Positions 7,461 through 14,913 of a stretch of 15,005 nt of DNA are shown here, in pieces. Origin of the DNA: Thiotrichales bacterium (GTDB taxonomy: Bacteria; Pseudomonadota; Gammaproteobacteria; UWMA-0217); assembly GCA_024763135.1 (NCBI GenBank), contig JANTGD010000044.1:1-15005 (forward strand). Reading direction: 5' to 3'. The notes under the pieces are model-generated. The model ran no database searches. It saw nothing but the letters and a program-made list of their open reading frames with translations, and was not told the origin of the DNA. Within the stretch, counting starts at the first letter, position 1, and each line of letters begins with the position of its first letter. The translations under genes and the position numbers were made by a program.

Positions 7461-7466
7461 CCTTCT
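7461..7466 (-). promoter_or_regulatory. Ribosome binding site deciding the start of the winged-helix gene
   Basis: AGAAGG on the minus strand lies 8 nt before the ATG at 7452. It favours that start over the in-frame ATG at 7521 and the longer open frame to 7554. Confidence 0.6.
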
Positions 7467-7555
7467 GGGACGGTAATAGTGTTCTGGCCGGGTCTGAGAG
7501 GCGGTTCGAGTGGAGAGCCATACCGCGGCCCCTCCTCTTGGCAAGCCTCTGCATA

Positions 7556-7561
7556 ATTATA
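7556..7561 (-). promoter_or_regulatory. Candidate -10 for the three-gene operon
   Basis: A perfect TATAAT on the minus strand, about 100 nt upstream of the ATG at 7452. No good TTGACA-like -35 sits at 16-18 bp, so any sigma-70 promoter here would be weak or activator-dependent. This is only a motif match. Confidence 0.35.
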
Positions 7562-7700
7562 CGCTGGAGGTAAGCGCCCGGCCTATTGGGATTTTTGTCC
7601 AGCTTGCCGCGGTGTTTCGCGTGGCTAAGGGCGCATCCACGCGATTGGCATTTGAGCGCGCAGTAACGCCGCGCGCAATGGCGATCCAGGTTGGGTTAGA

Positions 7701-7716
7701 CTGAGCGAGTACTCAG
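7701..7716. promoter_or_regulatory. Operator-like dyad CTGAG-N6-CTCAG
   Basis: A perfect 5-bp inverted repeat with a 6-bp spacer that is itself partly symmetric (GAGTACTC in the centre). It sits between divergent genes, where a regulator such as the winged-helix protein could bind. No direct evidence links it to a protein. Confidence 0.25.
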
Positions 7717-7743
7717 CGCATCGATAGTCAAGCCTTATGAAGT

Positions 7744-7771
7744 TTGACGAAGGATTGCCATCGTACATCAT
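7744..7771 (+). promoter_or_regulatory. Candidate sigma-70 promoter for the plus-strand gene
   Basis: TTGACG (5 of 6 to consensus) at 7744-7749, a 16-bp spacer and CATCAT (4 of 6) at 7766-7771. It would give a leader of about 55 nt before the ATG at 7834. Motif evidence only. Confidence 0.3.
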
Positions 7772-7833
7772 TACATGGTAGGGCAACGGCGGTGATCCGG
7801 GATGCCCAAGGTATTATCGAATAGGACGTGTTT

Positions 7834-8514
7834 ATGCTCATCCATTTTTCCGCTCAACCTGGCATGCATGAGCGGCAGCTGCAAAGAATGTACGCCAACC
7901 CTTTATTCCCAGAAAGTGCATCGATTTCACAGGAAGATATCATTGCGGCCAGGCAACGTGACCAACAAGCGACAGATGCGTTTATGCAAACGTTTCATAC
8001 ACTGGTCGAGGAAATTGCCCAGCTGCAAGAGAAAGAGGAGAGCCAGGTGCTGTTGGATCTCAAAGCGCGGCTTGATCAGGCATTTCAGGCCTGTTCGACG
8101 TTGCCGGGCGATGTACAGCCGATTCGCCAGGCAATCCTTAATTTGATCGCACCCATTATGCGCGCAGTAGAACGCGGTGCGGGGACGGATGCGGCTGCGC
8201 TGGCGAAATTGCAGGAGGAGGACGAAATTCGCGCGCTACATTTTGCATTACTTGAGCTACCTTTGGCGGCGGACCTGCTCGCGTCCGATTCACCGATTAC
8301 GGCAGACGCGCTGGTGCCGACACTATTGAGTGCAGGTACAGATGAATTGGCTCAGGTGCTCAATCTGTTTTCAGCGGAGCAATTGACCGATCTGGTTGAG
8401 CGCGCAGGTAGGTTCATTGATGCCTTGGCCGAACAGGGAATCGCAGTAGACGGCCCCTTGTTACGCCTGCAAATGCTACAACAGGCCACACCGGTTGAAA
8501 GTGCGGCCCATTGA
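7834..8514 (+). CDS. Unrecognised helical cytoplasmic protein
   Basis: A 226-aa protein and the only plus-strand gene in the window. It has no signal peptide, no membrane segment and no motif I can name. The sequence is rich in Glu, Gln, Ala and Leu and is probably almost all alpha-helical. The segment at about 45-75 (VEEIAQLQEKEESQVLLDL) is coiled-coil-like, and two LLSAGTDELAQVL-type amphipathic helices lie near the end. The ATG at 7834 is preferred over the in-frame GTG at 7828 because AGGA at 7823-7826 is 7 nt from the ATG but only 1 nt from the GTG. It converges on the SDH-type protease gene with just 22 bp between the stop codons and no obvious terminator. Confidence 0.8.
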   Translation: MLIHFSAQPGMHERQLQRMYANPLFPESASISQEDIIAARQRDQQATDAFMQTFHTLVEEIAQLQEKEESQVLLDLKARLDQAFQACSTLPGDVQPIRQAILNLIAPIMRAVERGAGTDAAALAKLQEEDEIRALHFALLELPLAADLLASDSPITADALVPTLLSAGTDELAQVLNLFSAEQLTDLVERAGRFIDALAEQGIAVDGPLLRLQMLQQATPVESAAH

Positions 8515-8536
8515 ATAACCTCTTGGATGTCGTAGC

Positions 8537-9364
8537 TTAGGACTTTTTGGGCCCGAAGCCTTTGGGAATGGGCAGGTATTCGACCGCGGATTGCTGGCGC
8601 TGCGGTTGTGGATACAACGACATCAGCTCCAGCACATCTTCAGGGATCTGCGTAGAAACATTCAGGCCAAGCTCGCGAGCAGCGTCAGGGGTAATTGGGT
8701 AATCATGCGTCCACGTTCCAGTTGCCATTTGTTTAGCGACTGTCGCGGCACGCGTCTCCTCCAGGGTGCCCGTGAGTAATTCTCTGACGGCTTCTTCTAC
8801 CTGATTGATGGCCTTTTTACCTACGTCTGCCATCAGCAACGTTTTGTCCTCCACATGTTCCATGGGTTTTTCTTTGGCGATTTTGACCAATGAGGCGGCT
8901 GGAAATTCACCTAACTGCGGATCGACCGGACCTAAGACAGCATGGGGCGACATGACGATTTCATCGGCCGCAAGTGAAATCAGTGTGCCTCCCGACATGG
9001 CATAGTGGGGGACGTAGACCGTTACTTTACCTTCGTGCTGTTTAATGGCGCGGGCGATCTGTAGTGATGCGAGTACCAAGCCGCCTGGGGTATGCAGAAT
9101 TAAATCGATCGGGACTTTTGGATCGGTCATGTGGATGGCGCGCATAATGGCTTCGGAATCTTCCATGTTGATAAAACGCATGAGCGGAAAACCCAGAAAG
9201 CCCATAGTCTCCTGACGATGTACCATCAGTATGACGCGTGACTGGTGATGTTTTTCGAGCTGGGCGACCTTGCGAGCGCGAGAGGATTCCAGCATTTTCT
9301 GATTCAGTAGTGGTTGGAGCGCAGTCAAGATGAAAAAAATCCAAAAGATATCCATCATGTTCAT
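8537..9364 (-). CDS. SDH-type ClpP-class membrane-anchored serine protease
   Basis: A 275-aa protein that resembles the SDH_sah (serine dehydrogenase proteinase) family of the ClpP/crotonase fold, related to SppA-like proteases. Residues about 5-20 form one N-terminal membrane segment (IFWIFFILTALQPLL) followed by a basic stretch. In the fold I see LILHTPGG at 88-95 (oxyanion turn) and YAMSGGTLISLAADEI at 121-136, with Ser124 as the likely nucleophile. VLGPVDPQLG follows at 143-152. The other catalytic residues are not asserted. The start has an excellent Shine-Dalgarno, AGGAGGT, 5 nt upstream. It follows the rhomboid gene on the same strand with a 117-bp gap, so the two may share control of membrane-protein quality or cleavage. 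The substrate is unknown. Confidence 0.9.
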   Translation of the reverse strand: MNMMDIFWIFFILTALQPLLNQKMLESSRARKVAQLEKHHQSRVILMVHRQETMGFLGFPLMRFINMEDSEAIMRAIHMTDPKVPIDLILHTPGGLVLASLQIARAIKQHEGKVTVYVPHYAMSGGTLISLAADEIVMSPHAVLGPVDPQLGEFPAASLVKIAKEKPMEHVEDKTLLMADVGKKAINQVEEAVRELLTGTLEETRAATVAKQMATGTWTHDYPITPDAARELGLNVSTQIPEDVLELMSLYPQPQRQQSAVEYLPIPKGFGPKKS

Positions 9365-9369
9365 AATTT

Positions 9370-9376
9370 ACCTCCT
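9370..9376 (-). promoter_or_regulatory. Strong Shine-Dalgarno of the SDH-type protease gene
   Basis: AGGAGGT with a 5-nt spacer before the ATG at 9364. It is the strongest ribosome binding site I noticed in the window. It fixes the first of two nearby in-frame ATGs as the start and suggests high translation. Confidence 0.7.
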
Positions 9377-9481
9377 AAACAGGCGGTTGAAAGTGATCAG
9401 TCAGTACACTGCATAAAATGGGGAAAAAGCGCAGGGTACAAGCAAAGGGACACATAGTGAGCCGGTTTTTTTACGCAGGAT

Positions 9482-10246
9482 TCAACGCCTGTGATTACGT
9501 TGAGAAGAAGCACTCCCATCGGGTGCGAAACCATAGACTCCTTCGTCGGCGTGCCAGTTCAGATAGGCTTCTCGGCCAATAATGAAAAACCGAATCAGCA
9601 GCAGGCCAGCCAAAAAGCCGCCCACATGCGCCCACCATGCAACACCTCCACCCATTTGCGGCTGGAGCAGGGAACTGGTGCCTTGCAGCACCTGAGTAAA
9701 GTACCAAACCAATGCATAGACCAGGGCGGGAACTTCGAAGAAAAATGGTATAAAAAGAATAGGAACCATAATAATGATACGAGCGTGTGGAAACAGCATG
9801 ACATAGCCGCCAATGACGCCAGCAATCGCACCGGACGCTCCCAGGGATGGAATCGTCGACGTCAGATTAAAATAAAAATGGGCAAAGCTTGCGAGTAAAC
9901 CACAGAGCAAATAAAACACCAGAAAACGCAGCGGCCCGAGACGATCCTCCAATGCAGGGCCAAAAATCCACAGTGTCCACATATTGAAAATTAAATGCAG
10001 CCAACCACCATGCAGAAACATATTGGTGAAAAAAGGCAACGGGTTTCCCGGTGTCAGCCCATGAGCCAGTGCCCATTCCGGTGCTATGTAGCGTGCCGGG
10101 ACCAGACCATAGTGATAGACCACGGCTTCCTGCCAATCCGGTGGTAAATCGAGGAGCAACATAAACACAGCGCTGTTGATGGCGATAAGAGTCCACACCA
10201 TTCCGGGAAAGGTGTGTCTAGGCAAGCTGTCGCGGAGGGGGAACAT
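9482..10246 (-). CDS. Rhomboid family intramembrane serine protease
   Basis: A 254-aa polytopic inner-membrane protease that cuts transmembrane substrates within the bilayer. Diagnostic motifs are HGGWLHLIFNMW at 79-90 (the HGxxHxxxN oxyanion region), GASGAIAG at 136-143 with nucleophile Ser138, and WWAHVGGFLAG at 204-214 with the partner His207. About six hydrophobic segments are visible (about 18-33, 83-97, 107-127, 139-152, 156-185, 206-223). The C-terminal tail from about 224 is soluble. GAGGT lies 7-8 nt before the ATG at 10246. It sits between a 128-aa unknown gene and an SDH-type protease gene, all on the minus strand. The natural substrate cannot be inferred. Confidence 0.95.
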   Translation of the reverse strand: MFPLRDSLPRHTFPGMVWTLIAINSAVFMLLLDLPPDWQEAVVYHYGLVPARYIAPEWALAHGLTPGNPLPFFTNMFLHGGWLHLIFNMWTLWIFGPALEDRLGPLRFLVFYLLCGLLASFAHFYFNLTSTIPSLGASGAIAGVIGGYVMLFPHARIIIMVPILFIPFFFEVPALVYALVWYFTQVLQGTSSLLQPQMGGGVAWWAHVGGFLAGLLLIRFFIIGREAYLNWHADEGVYGFAPDGSASSQRNHRR

Positions 10247-10351
10247 GTCAATACCTCGTTTGTCTGACCAACCAAGGCGTCAATGGATCGGTTGAAACTG
10301 GTCAGTGGGTGGTTATTCATTTATGGGGCTTACCTTATTGTCCGCATGCGG

Positions 10352-10372
10352 CTAGTCCCTAGTTCCTAGTCC
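10352..10372. repeat. Three tandem copies of a heptamer over a stop codon
   Basis: CTAGTCC, CTAGTTC, CTAGTCC run in tandem on the plus strand. On the minus strand each unit ends in TAG, and the first plus-strand unit supplies the stop of the 128-aa gene. Because 7 is not a multiple of 3, a gain or loss of one unit would alter the frame and the C-terminal residues. Confidence 0.7.
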
Positions 10373-10738
10373 CTGGAGCCATTGACGCAGCGCAGTGATG
10401 ACGGCCTGGAAGGCGACCGCGTCAGACTGGCGTAGCGATTCGAGTTGTGCAATATAGTGCGCGGGGGAGCGTGATCGCTTGAGTTGTGCAATGTCCCGGC
10501 GTATGGCGCGAAAATCTTCGATCGCTGCGCTTGCGTCAGGCGTATTGAGTGCCGGGTTGTCCGCCATTGCCTGGAGCAGAATATCCAGCACATCGGACAT
10601 TCTTCCAAGCTGGCGGCCAGCACTATGGAGTTGGTTAAAGATTTCCAGCTCCAGCTGAGGATCGCTGGAGTTTTGCAGATTGACCGTAATGGTTTGTTGC
10701 TGCGTTTGTGTTTGAGCGAGTTGATTTTCGTCGGGCAT
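10352..10738 (-). CDS. Unrecognised 128-aa protein upstream of rhomboid
   Basis: A small soluble protein. Its Gln/Thr-rich start (about 7-21) is followed by helices: LELEIFNQLHSAGRQLGRMSDVLDIL at about 29-54 is amphipathic and could form a coiled coil, and AIEDFRAIRRDIAQLKR lies at about 72-88. No cysteine, signal peptide or membrane segment is seen. The ribosome binding site is weak. It lies 105 bp upstream of the rhomboid start on the same strand, so it may be co-transcribed. The last residues and the stop codon are formed by a 7-bp tandem repeat. I do not recognise the family. Confidence 0.7.
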   Translation of the reverse strand: MPDENQLAQTQTQQQTITVNLQNSSDPQLELEIFNQLHSAGRQLGRMSDVLDILLQAMADNPALNTPDASAAIEDFRAIRRDIAQLKRSRSPAHYIAQLESLRQSDAVAFQAVITALRQWLQGLGTRD

Positions 10739-10956
10739 GGGTTTCTGTCACAAGATGGGTGGTTAGCAATCCACAGGTGGATGCCCAGCGGTTAGGGGGA
10801 CGCGTCTGTGTCGTGATCTTCTCGTATCGTGGTGATTGTCCCCTTCGCTGGAGGATTTTTCCTGCCTGCTTGAGCTTCTGCTGAGGAGCTACTCTTAGTT
10901 TTTGCTACACACGAAAACGCTTGATTTGCGCCCCTAGCAGCCATACCGAGCAGCGG

Positions 10957-13182
10957 TTAGCTTTCTAACAGTTCATTAAAGGTTTTGCTTGGGCGCATCG
11001 CCTGCGTGAGTTTTTCCGGATCAGGGTGGTAGTAACCCCCCAAGTCCACCGGCGCGCCTTGTGCGGCATTGAGTTCTTCCATAATCTGCGCTTCGTGCGC
11101 AGCCAGCGCCTTGGCCAGTGGCGTGAAACGGTCTTGTAGTGCGGCATCTTCGGTTTGATTCGCGAGCGCTTCTGCCCAATAGAGTGCCAAATAGAAATGG
11201 CTGCCCCGGTTATCCAATTCATTGACTTTGCGAGACGGCGACTTGTTGTTTTCCAGTAAACGGCCGGTGGCTTCGTCGAGCGCTTTGGCGAGAATGGCAG
11301 CCTGGGGATTGCCTGTGGCCTGACCGAATTGTTCCAGAGAGGCTGCGAGTGCCAGAAACTCCCCCAGTGAATCCCAGCGCAGGTGGCCTTCCTTGAGGAA
11401 TTGCTGCACATGTTTGGGGGCGGAGCCACCCGCACCGGTTTCGAAGAGTCCACCCCCCTGCATGAGAGGCACGATGGAGAGCATCTTGGCGCTGGTGCCC
11501 ACTTCGAGAATGGGGAAGAGGTCAGTGAGGTAGTCACGCAGGATATTACCCGTGACGGAAATGGTGTCCTGGCCCGCGCGAATTCGCTCCAATGAAAAAC
11601 GCGTGGCTTCTTCCGGCGCGAGGATATGGATATCGAGTCCTTCAGTATCGTGGTCTTTGAGATAGCGCTGCACCTTGGCAATAATTTGGGCATCGTGGGC
11701 GCGGGTCTGGTCGAGCCAAAAGACCGCGGGCGCACCCGTTGCCCGGGCACGTGTTACTGCGAGCTTGACCCAGTCCTGAATCGGTAAATCTTTCGCCTGA
11801 CAGCTACGCCAGATATCGCCGGCTGCGACCGCATGCTCAAGCAGCGTATTTCCTTCAGCATCGACAATACGCATGGTACCTGCTGCCGGCGCAATAAAGG
11901 TCTTGTCGTGTGAGCCGTATTCTTCTGCTTTCTGGGCCATTAAGCCTACATTGGAGACGCTGCCCATGGTGGTGGGGTCGTAGGCGCCGTGTGCCTTGCA
12001 GTCTTCGATGACGGTTTGGTAGACGCCTGCGTAACTGCTGTCGGGGATCACGAACTTGGTATCGTGCAACTGGCCATCCGGCCCCCACATTCGTCCTGAA
12101 TTGCGGATGGCGGCAGGCATGGAGGCATCAATGATGACGTCGCTGGGGACATGCAGATTGGTGATGCCTTTGTCGGAGTTAACCATGGCCAGGTCTGGGC
12201 GCTTGTCGAAACAGGCGGCCATGTCTGCTTCGATGGTCATGCGCTGTTGCTCGGGTAGCTGCTCCAGTTTAGTCAGCAGATCGCCGAGGCCATTATTGGG
12301 GTTGACGCCAAGTTCGCTGAACAGTGCCGCATGTTTCTCGAATACCGGTGCACAGAAAACCGCTACAGCGTGTCCGAAGATAACCGGGTCGGAGACTTTC
12401 ATCATGGTGGCTTTCAAATGAATCGAAAACAATACACCCTTTGCCTTGGCGTCTTCGATTTGCTGCGCGAGAAATGTTCTCAGGGCGCCGCTGCTCATAA
12501 AGGTCGCATCCACCACTTCGCCGGCTTGGAGGGGATAGCTGTCCTTGAGGGTCGTGCAGTGACCCTCCGCATCCACGAACTCGATTCGCCCCTGGGTGGG
12601 GGCATCCAGGGTGAGCGAACGTTCGTTGCTAAAAAAATCACCATCGCTCATATGCGCCACATGTGACTTGGAATCGGCTTGCCAAGCGCCCATGGAATGG
12701 GGGTGTTTGCGTGCATAATTCTTAACAGCAGGTGGCGCACGTCGATCTGAGTTCCCTTCTCTGAGCACTGGATTGACTGCGCTGCCCAAGACTTTGGCGT
12801 AGCGCTCTCGTACTGCTTTATCTGCCTCGGTATGTGGCTCGTCCGGAAACTCCGGAACCGCATAGCCCTGGCTTTGTAATTCGGCGATGGCGGCTTTGAG
12901 CTGAGGAATAGAGGCGCTGATATTGGGTAACTTAATGATATTGGCCAGTGGATCCTGGGTGAGTGCGCCCAGATAGGCCAGATCGTCGGAAACCCGCTGT
13001 TCCGGGGTCAGATGCTCCGGGAACTGGGCAAGAATTCTGGCAGCCAGAGAAATGTCACGGGTCTCCACCTGGATACCGGTACCCGCCGTAAAGGCTTGCA
13101 CGATTGGCAGCAGTGAGGCGGTTGCCAGAGCAGGCGCTTCGTCGGTTTTTGTGTAGATGATGGTCGCGGTGTTTTCTGTCAT
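10957..13182 (-). CDS. icd: Monomeric NADP-dependent isocitrate dehydrogenase
   Basis: A 741-aa protein, full length for the monomeric IDH family (about 740 aa). It oxidatively decarboxylates isocitrate to 2-oxoglutarate in the TCA cycle using NADP+ and Mg/Mn. Recognisable stretches are NIIKLPNISASIPQLKAAI at 81-99 and LGSAVNPVLREGNSDRRAP at 132-150. From memory of the Azotobacter enzyme, Ser134, Asn137, Arg141 and Arg147 would correspond to its isocitrate-binding residues. FFSNERS lies at about 183-189, with a long conserved C-terminal half. The frame is open to 13221, but family N-termini begin like MTENTATIIYT, so the ATG at 13182 is chosen; its Shine-Dalgarno is weak. The gene is preceded by a promoter-like TATAAT and seems to be a single-gene unit. 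In some bacteria this gene is called icd2 or idh. Confidence 0.96.
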   Translation of the reverse strand: MTENTATIIYTKTDEAPALATASLLPIVQAFTAGTGIQVETRDISLAARILAQFPEHLTPEQRVSDDLAYLGALTQDPLANIIKLPNISASIPQLKAAIAELQSQGYAVPEFPDEPHTEADKAVRERYAKVLGSAVNPVLREGNSDRRAPPAVKNYARKHPHSMGAWQADSKSHVAHMSDGDFFSNERSLTLDAPTQGRIEFVDAEGHCTTLKDSYPLQAGEVVDATFMSSGALRTFLAQQIEDAKAKGVLFSIHLKATMMKVSDPVIFGHAVAVFCAPVFEKHAALFSELGVNPNNGLGDLLTKLEQLPEQQRMTIEADMAACFDKRPDLAMVNSDKGITNLHVPSDVIIDASMPAAIRNSGRMWGPDGQLHDTKFVIPDSSYAGVYQTVIEDCKAHGAYDPTTMGSVSNVGLMAQKAEEYGSHDKTFIAPAAGTMRIVDAEGNTLLEHAVAAGDIWRSCQAKDLPIQDWVKLAVTRARATGAPAVFWLDQTRAHDAQIIAKVQRYLKDHDTEGLDIHILAPEEATRFSLERIRAGQDTISVTGNILRDYLTDLFPILEVGTSAKMLSIVPLMQGGGLFETGAGGSAPKHVQQFLKEGHLRWDSLGEFLALAASLEQFGQATGNPQAAILAKALDEATGRLLENNKSPSRKVNELDNRGSHFYLALYWAEALANQTEDAALQDRFTPLAKALAAHEAQIMEELNAAQGAPVDLGGYYHPDPEKLTQAMRPSKTFNELLES

Positions 13183-13224
13183 TTCTTGGTTACTCTTTGG
13201 GTCGTCGGAGTGAGGTAACACTCA

Positions 13225-13230
13225 ATTATA
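13225..13230 (-). promoter_or_regulatory. Candidate -10 of the isocitrate dehydrogenase promoter
   Basis: A perfect TATAAT on the minus strand, 42 nt upstream of the ATG at 13182, giving a leader of about 35 nt. The -35 region (GTTAGC-like at 17 bp) is poor. The position in the 146-bp gap upstream of the gene makes it more credible than a random match. Confidence 0.5.
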
Positions 13231-13367
13231 TCTTACCTTGTTCTTCGGCTAACGGCGCAGCACGCTCGTTTTTGGCCGGTCTCTGCGTTATTTTCCTGCT
13301 CGCTCGGTTACCTACTGCATGGATGCGCCCTCGTTGTGCGAGAGCAGTGAGCATCTGCCCGGTATTC

Positions 13368-14216
13368 TCAGCCAGTGTCACGACGGGTTGTGATGCGAAT
13401 ATCTGTGGTCAGCGTGCTTGTTATTTCTGCGCCGGTAAAGGTATAGCCTCCTTCTACGGGCATTGTCCCTTCGGGAGAGGGGGCTGCGGCAATGGCCACA
13501 TGATCTTCGCCGACACGCGTGCCATGGGTAGGATCGAAACCCAGCCAACCCCATCCAGGCAGATAGGCCTCTGCCCAGGCGTGCAAGTAGCGGTGTTGTC
13601 GGTACCCATCTCCTTGCTGATAGCCGCTTACAAAGCGCGAGGCGATACCGAGCTGGCGACAACCTGCCATGAACAGCACCGCCAGGTCCCGGCACACGCC
13701 TTCTTTGCGCTGCACGGTTTCTGCGGGGGAGCGTGGCGGCCCCTCGAGGCGAACACCCTGATGGTAAAAACCATGGATGGCTGCGTTCAAATGCTCCAGA
13801 AAGGTGCATAAATCATTGCCGGCACCGGCCAGTATCGGTTCCAGAAAAGGAGCTAGCTGCGTGGGTTGCTCGAGCAAGGTGAGGTAAGCAGCCAGCGCAG
13901 GCGCCTCTGAGCCATAGGTGGGTGGCAGGCCCAACGGAGGCAGAGGCAGATCGGTATGGCTGGTTTGGGTCGACACTTCCAAATGGACTTGGATGTCCAG
14001 GACCGGGGTTTCCCCCGAAAAATGGATCCGTTGTATGAGATTACCCCAGGCGTCAGTGCCATCAACGCGAGCCACAGGCTGGGGGGTGATGTCCAGCCGA
14101 TAGGAAAGTAGCTGCTGGCTTGGGATCGGTAGTGGGGTGAATCGCAAGAGGTGTTCGCTCAACGTCACCGGTAGCGTGTACTCGTAGCGCGTCAGATGTT
14201 CGATTGCAAAATACAT
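13368..14216 (-). CDS. Transglutaminase-like cysteine protease family protein
   Basis: A 282-aa cytoplasmic protein with the two-part layout of bacterial transglutaminase-like proteins. An N-terminal beta domain (about 1-80; FAIEHLTRYEY, DAWGNLIQRIHF) precedes the papain-like core. The catalytic triad is visible: Cys175 in GVCRDLA, His212 in LHAWAEAYLPG and Asp228 in GFDPTHG. In this family the core acts as a protease or amidase more often than as a true cross-linking enzyme. Many homologues sit beside alpha-E and ATP-grasp-type genes, none of which is in this window. The ATG at 14216 is 6 bp after the stop of the 102-aa gene, indicating an operon. Confidence 0.92.
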   Translation of the reverse strand: MYFAIEHLTRYEYTLPVTLSEHLLRFTPLPIPSQQLLSYRLDITPQPVARVDGTDAWGNLIQRIHFSGETPVLDIQVHLEVSTQTSHTDLPLPPLGLPPTYGSEAPALAAYLTLLEQPTQLAPFLEPILAGAGNDLCTFLEHLNAAIHGFYHQGVRLEGPPRSPAETVQRKEGVCRDLAVLFMAGCRQLGIASRFVSGYQQGDGYRQHRYLHAWAEAYLPGWGWLGFDPTHGTRVGEDHVAIAAAPSPEGTMPVEGGYTFTGAEITSTLTTDIRITTRRDTG

Positions 14217-14222
14217 GATCGT

Positions 14223-14531
14223 TCAGGCATCCGGCCGTGTGAGTGAGTCGAGCAACGTGCCGGCGATGTCCTGCCATTCCTGGTGTAGCGCTGTACTGGG
14301 GCGTTGCCGAGCCGCACGACGATACCAATAATCGGCATTCCGCTGGTCACCTTCCTCACGATGCAGCAGGGCGTGGATCCAGGCCGCTTCGGGGCTTGCG
14401 AGGTCTTGTACGATTTGATGGGCCCGGTCCCAATGCCCTTTGGCATCCCACCACAACGCCATGAGTTCAGGCGTTAAACCGCTCGGTGGTGCCTCATCCT
14501 GTAGCGATTGTTCGAAAGTACTCAGATTCAT
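14223..14531 (-). CDS. Small conserved-looking helical protein upstream of transglutaminase
   Basis: A 102-aa soluble protein with many aromatic and charged residues in helices: LMALWWDAKGHWDRAHQIVQ at 23-42 and AAWIHALLHREEGDQRNADYWYRRAARQ at about 49-76. The A-x-Y-W-Y-R-R-A segment recalls TPR-type helix pairs, and I have a general memory of similar hypothetical proteins in Proteobacteria. The function is unknown. The frame is open to 14645, but the upstream residues look noncoding, so the ATG at 14531 is preferred even though its Shine-Dalgarno is poor. It is only 6 bp from the transglutaminase gene. Confidence 0.8.
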   Translation of the reverse strand: MNLSTFEQSLQDEAPPSGLTPELMALWWDAKGHWDRAHQIVQDLASPEAAWIHALLHREEGDQRNADYWYRRAARQRPSTALHQEWQDIAGTLLDSLTRPDA

Positions 14532-14607
14532 GTCGAGCGTTGTGGTTGTGAGCGTTATTGGTTTTGAATGTGTGGTTAAGCAGATAACGTGCCAGTTTCG
14601 AGTATGG

Positions 14608-14904
14608 CTAGGATTCACTGACCCAGCGTGCCAGCAATGCTGCAATCAGTCCGGGAATGATCAGCGCGAGCAGGTAGAGCGCAATTGTCAGCGGCGAGGG
14701 ATCGAAACCCCAGTTGAGTCTGAGCAGCTTGAGGGTGGCAATGCTCAGTGGAACAAAACTGATGACAAATGCTGCCCCCCAGAGCGCGGTTTTGCCCAGC
14801 GGCGTCATCTCCCGTGGCTGAATCCGGCCTGAAAAGCGGAGTCCCACTATGATGGCAGCGGAAATGAGTAGCAACAAACCCAGGATGGGGAATCTCATGC
14901 GCAT
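14608..14904 (-). CDS. Small integral membrane protein, three predicted TM segments
   Basis: A 98-aa hydrophobic protein with membrane segments at about 5-22 (FPILGLLLLISAAIIVGL), 41-60 (LWGAAFVISFVPLSIATLKL) and 72-92 (TIALYLLALIIPGLIAALLA). The family is not recognised. The start could be the ATG at 14904 or at 14898; GGA lies 8 nt before the latter. An overlapping frame (14615-14911) is a less likely alternative because its peptide is His/Pro/Arg-rich and not membrane-like. It lies 76 bp upstream of the 102-aa gene on the same strand and may lead that cluster. Its upstream region falls within the terminal inverted repeat, so an element there may supply or have replaced its promoter. Confidence 0.75.
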   Translation of the reverse strand: MRMRFPILGLLLLISAAIIVGLRFSGRIQPREMTPLGKTALWGAAFVISFVPLSIATLKLLRLNWGFDPSPLTIALYLLALIIPGLIAALLARWVSES

Positions 14905-14913
14905 GTTCCATTC

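Larger units (their letters stand above)
7453..7833. other. Divergent intergenic region between the operon and the plus-strand gene
   Basis: These 381 bp separate divergent genes and should hold both promoters. Visible elements are the TATAAT at 7556-7561 (minus), a GC-rich hairpin GCGCGC-N9-GCGCGC at 7656-7676 without a U-tract, a CTGAG-N6-CTCAG dyad at 7701-7716, and a TTGACG box at 7744-7749 (plus). The short open frames in it look like noise. Confidence 0.5.

Noticed and set aside
7510..7704. 64-aa plus-strand open frame in the divergent intergenic region
   Set aside because: It runs through the likely promoter of the operon and has no domain or ribosome binding site.
10739..10956. Terminator or small RNA downstream of isocitrate dehydrogenase
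   Set aside because: Only a long-range GGGGAC/GTCCCC pairing was found. There is no compact stem followed by a U-tract on the minus strand.
13183..13221. Extended N-terminus of isocitrate dehydrogenase
   Set aside because: The extra 13 residues are not part of the family N-terminus, and the promoter-like -10 lies just upstream, leaving little room for a leader.
14532..14645. Upstream extension of the 102-aa gene
   Set aside because: The extra residues are His/Thr-rich and overlap the end of the membrane-protein gene, so the internal ATG at 14531 is more natural.
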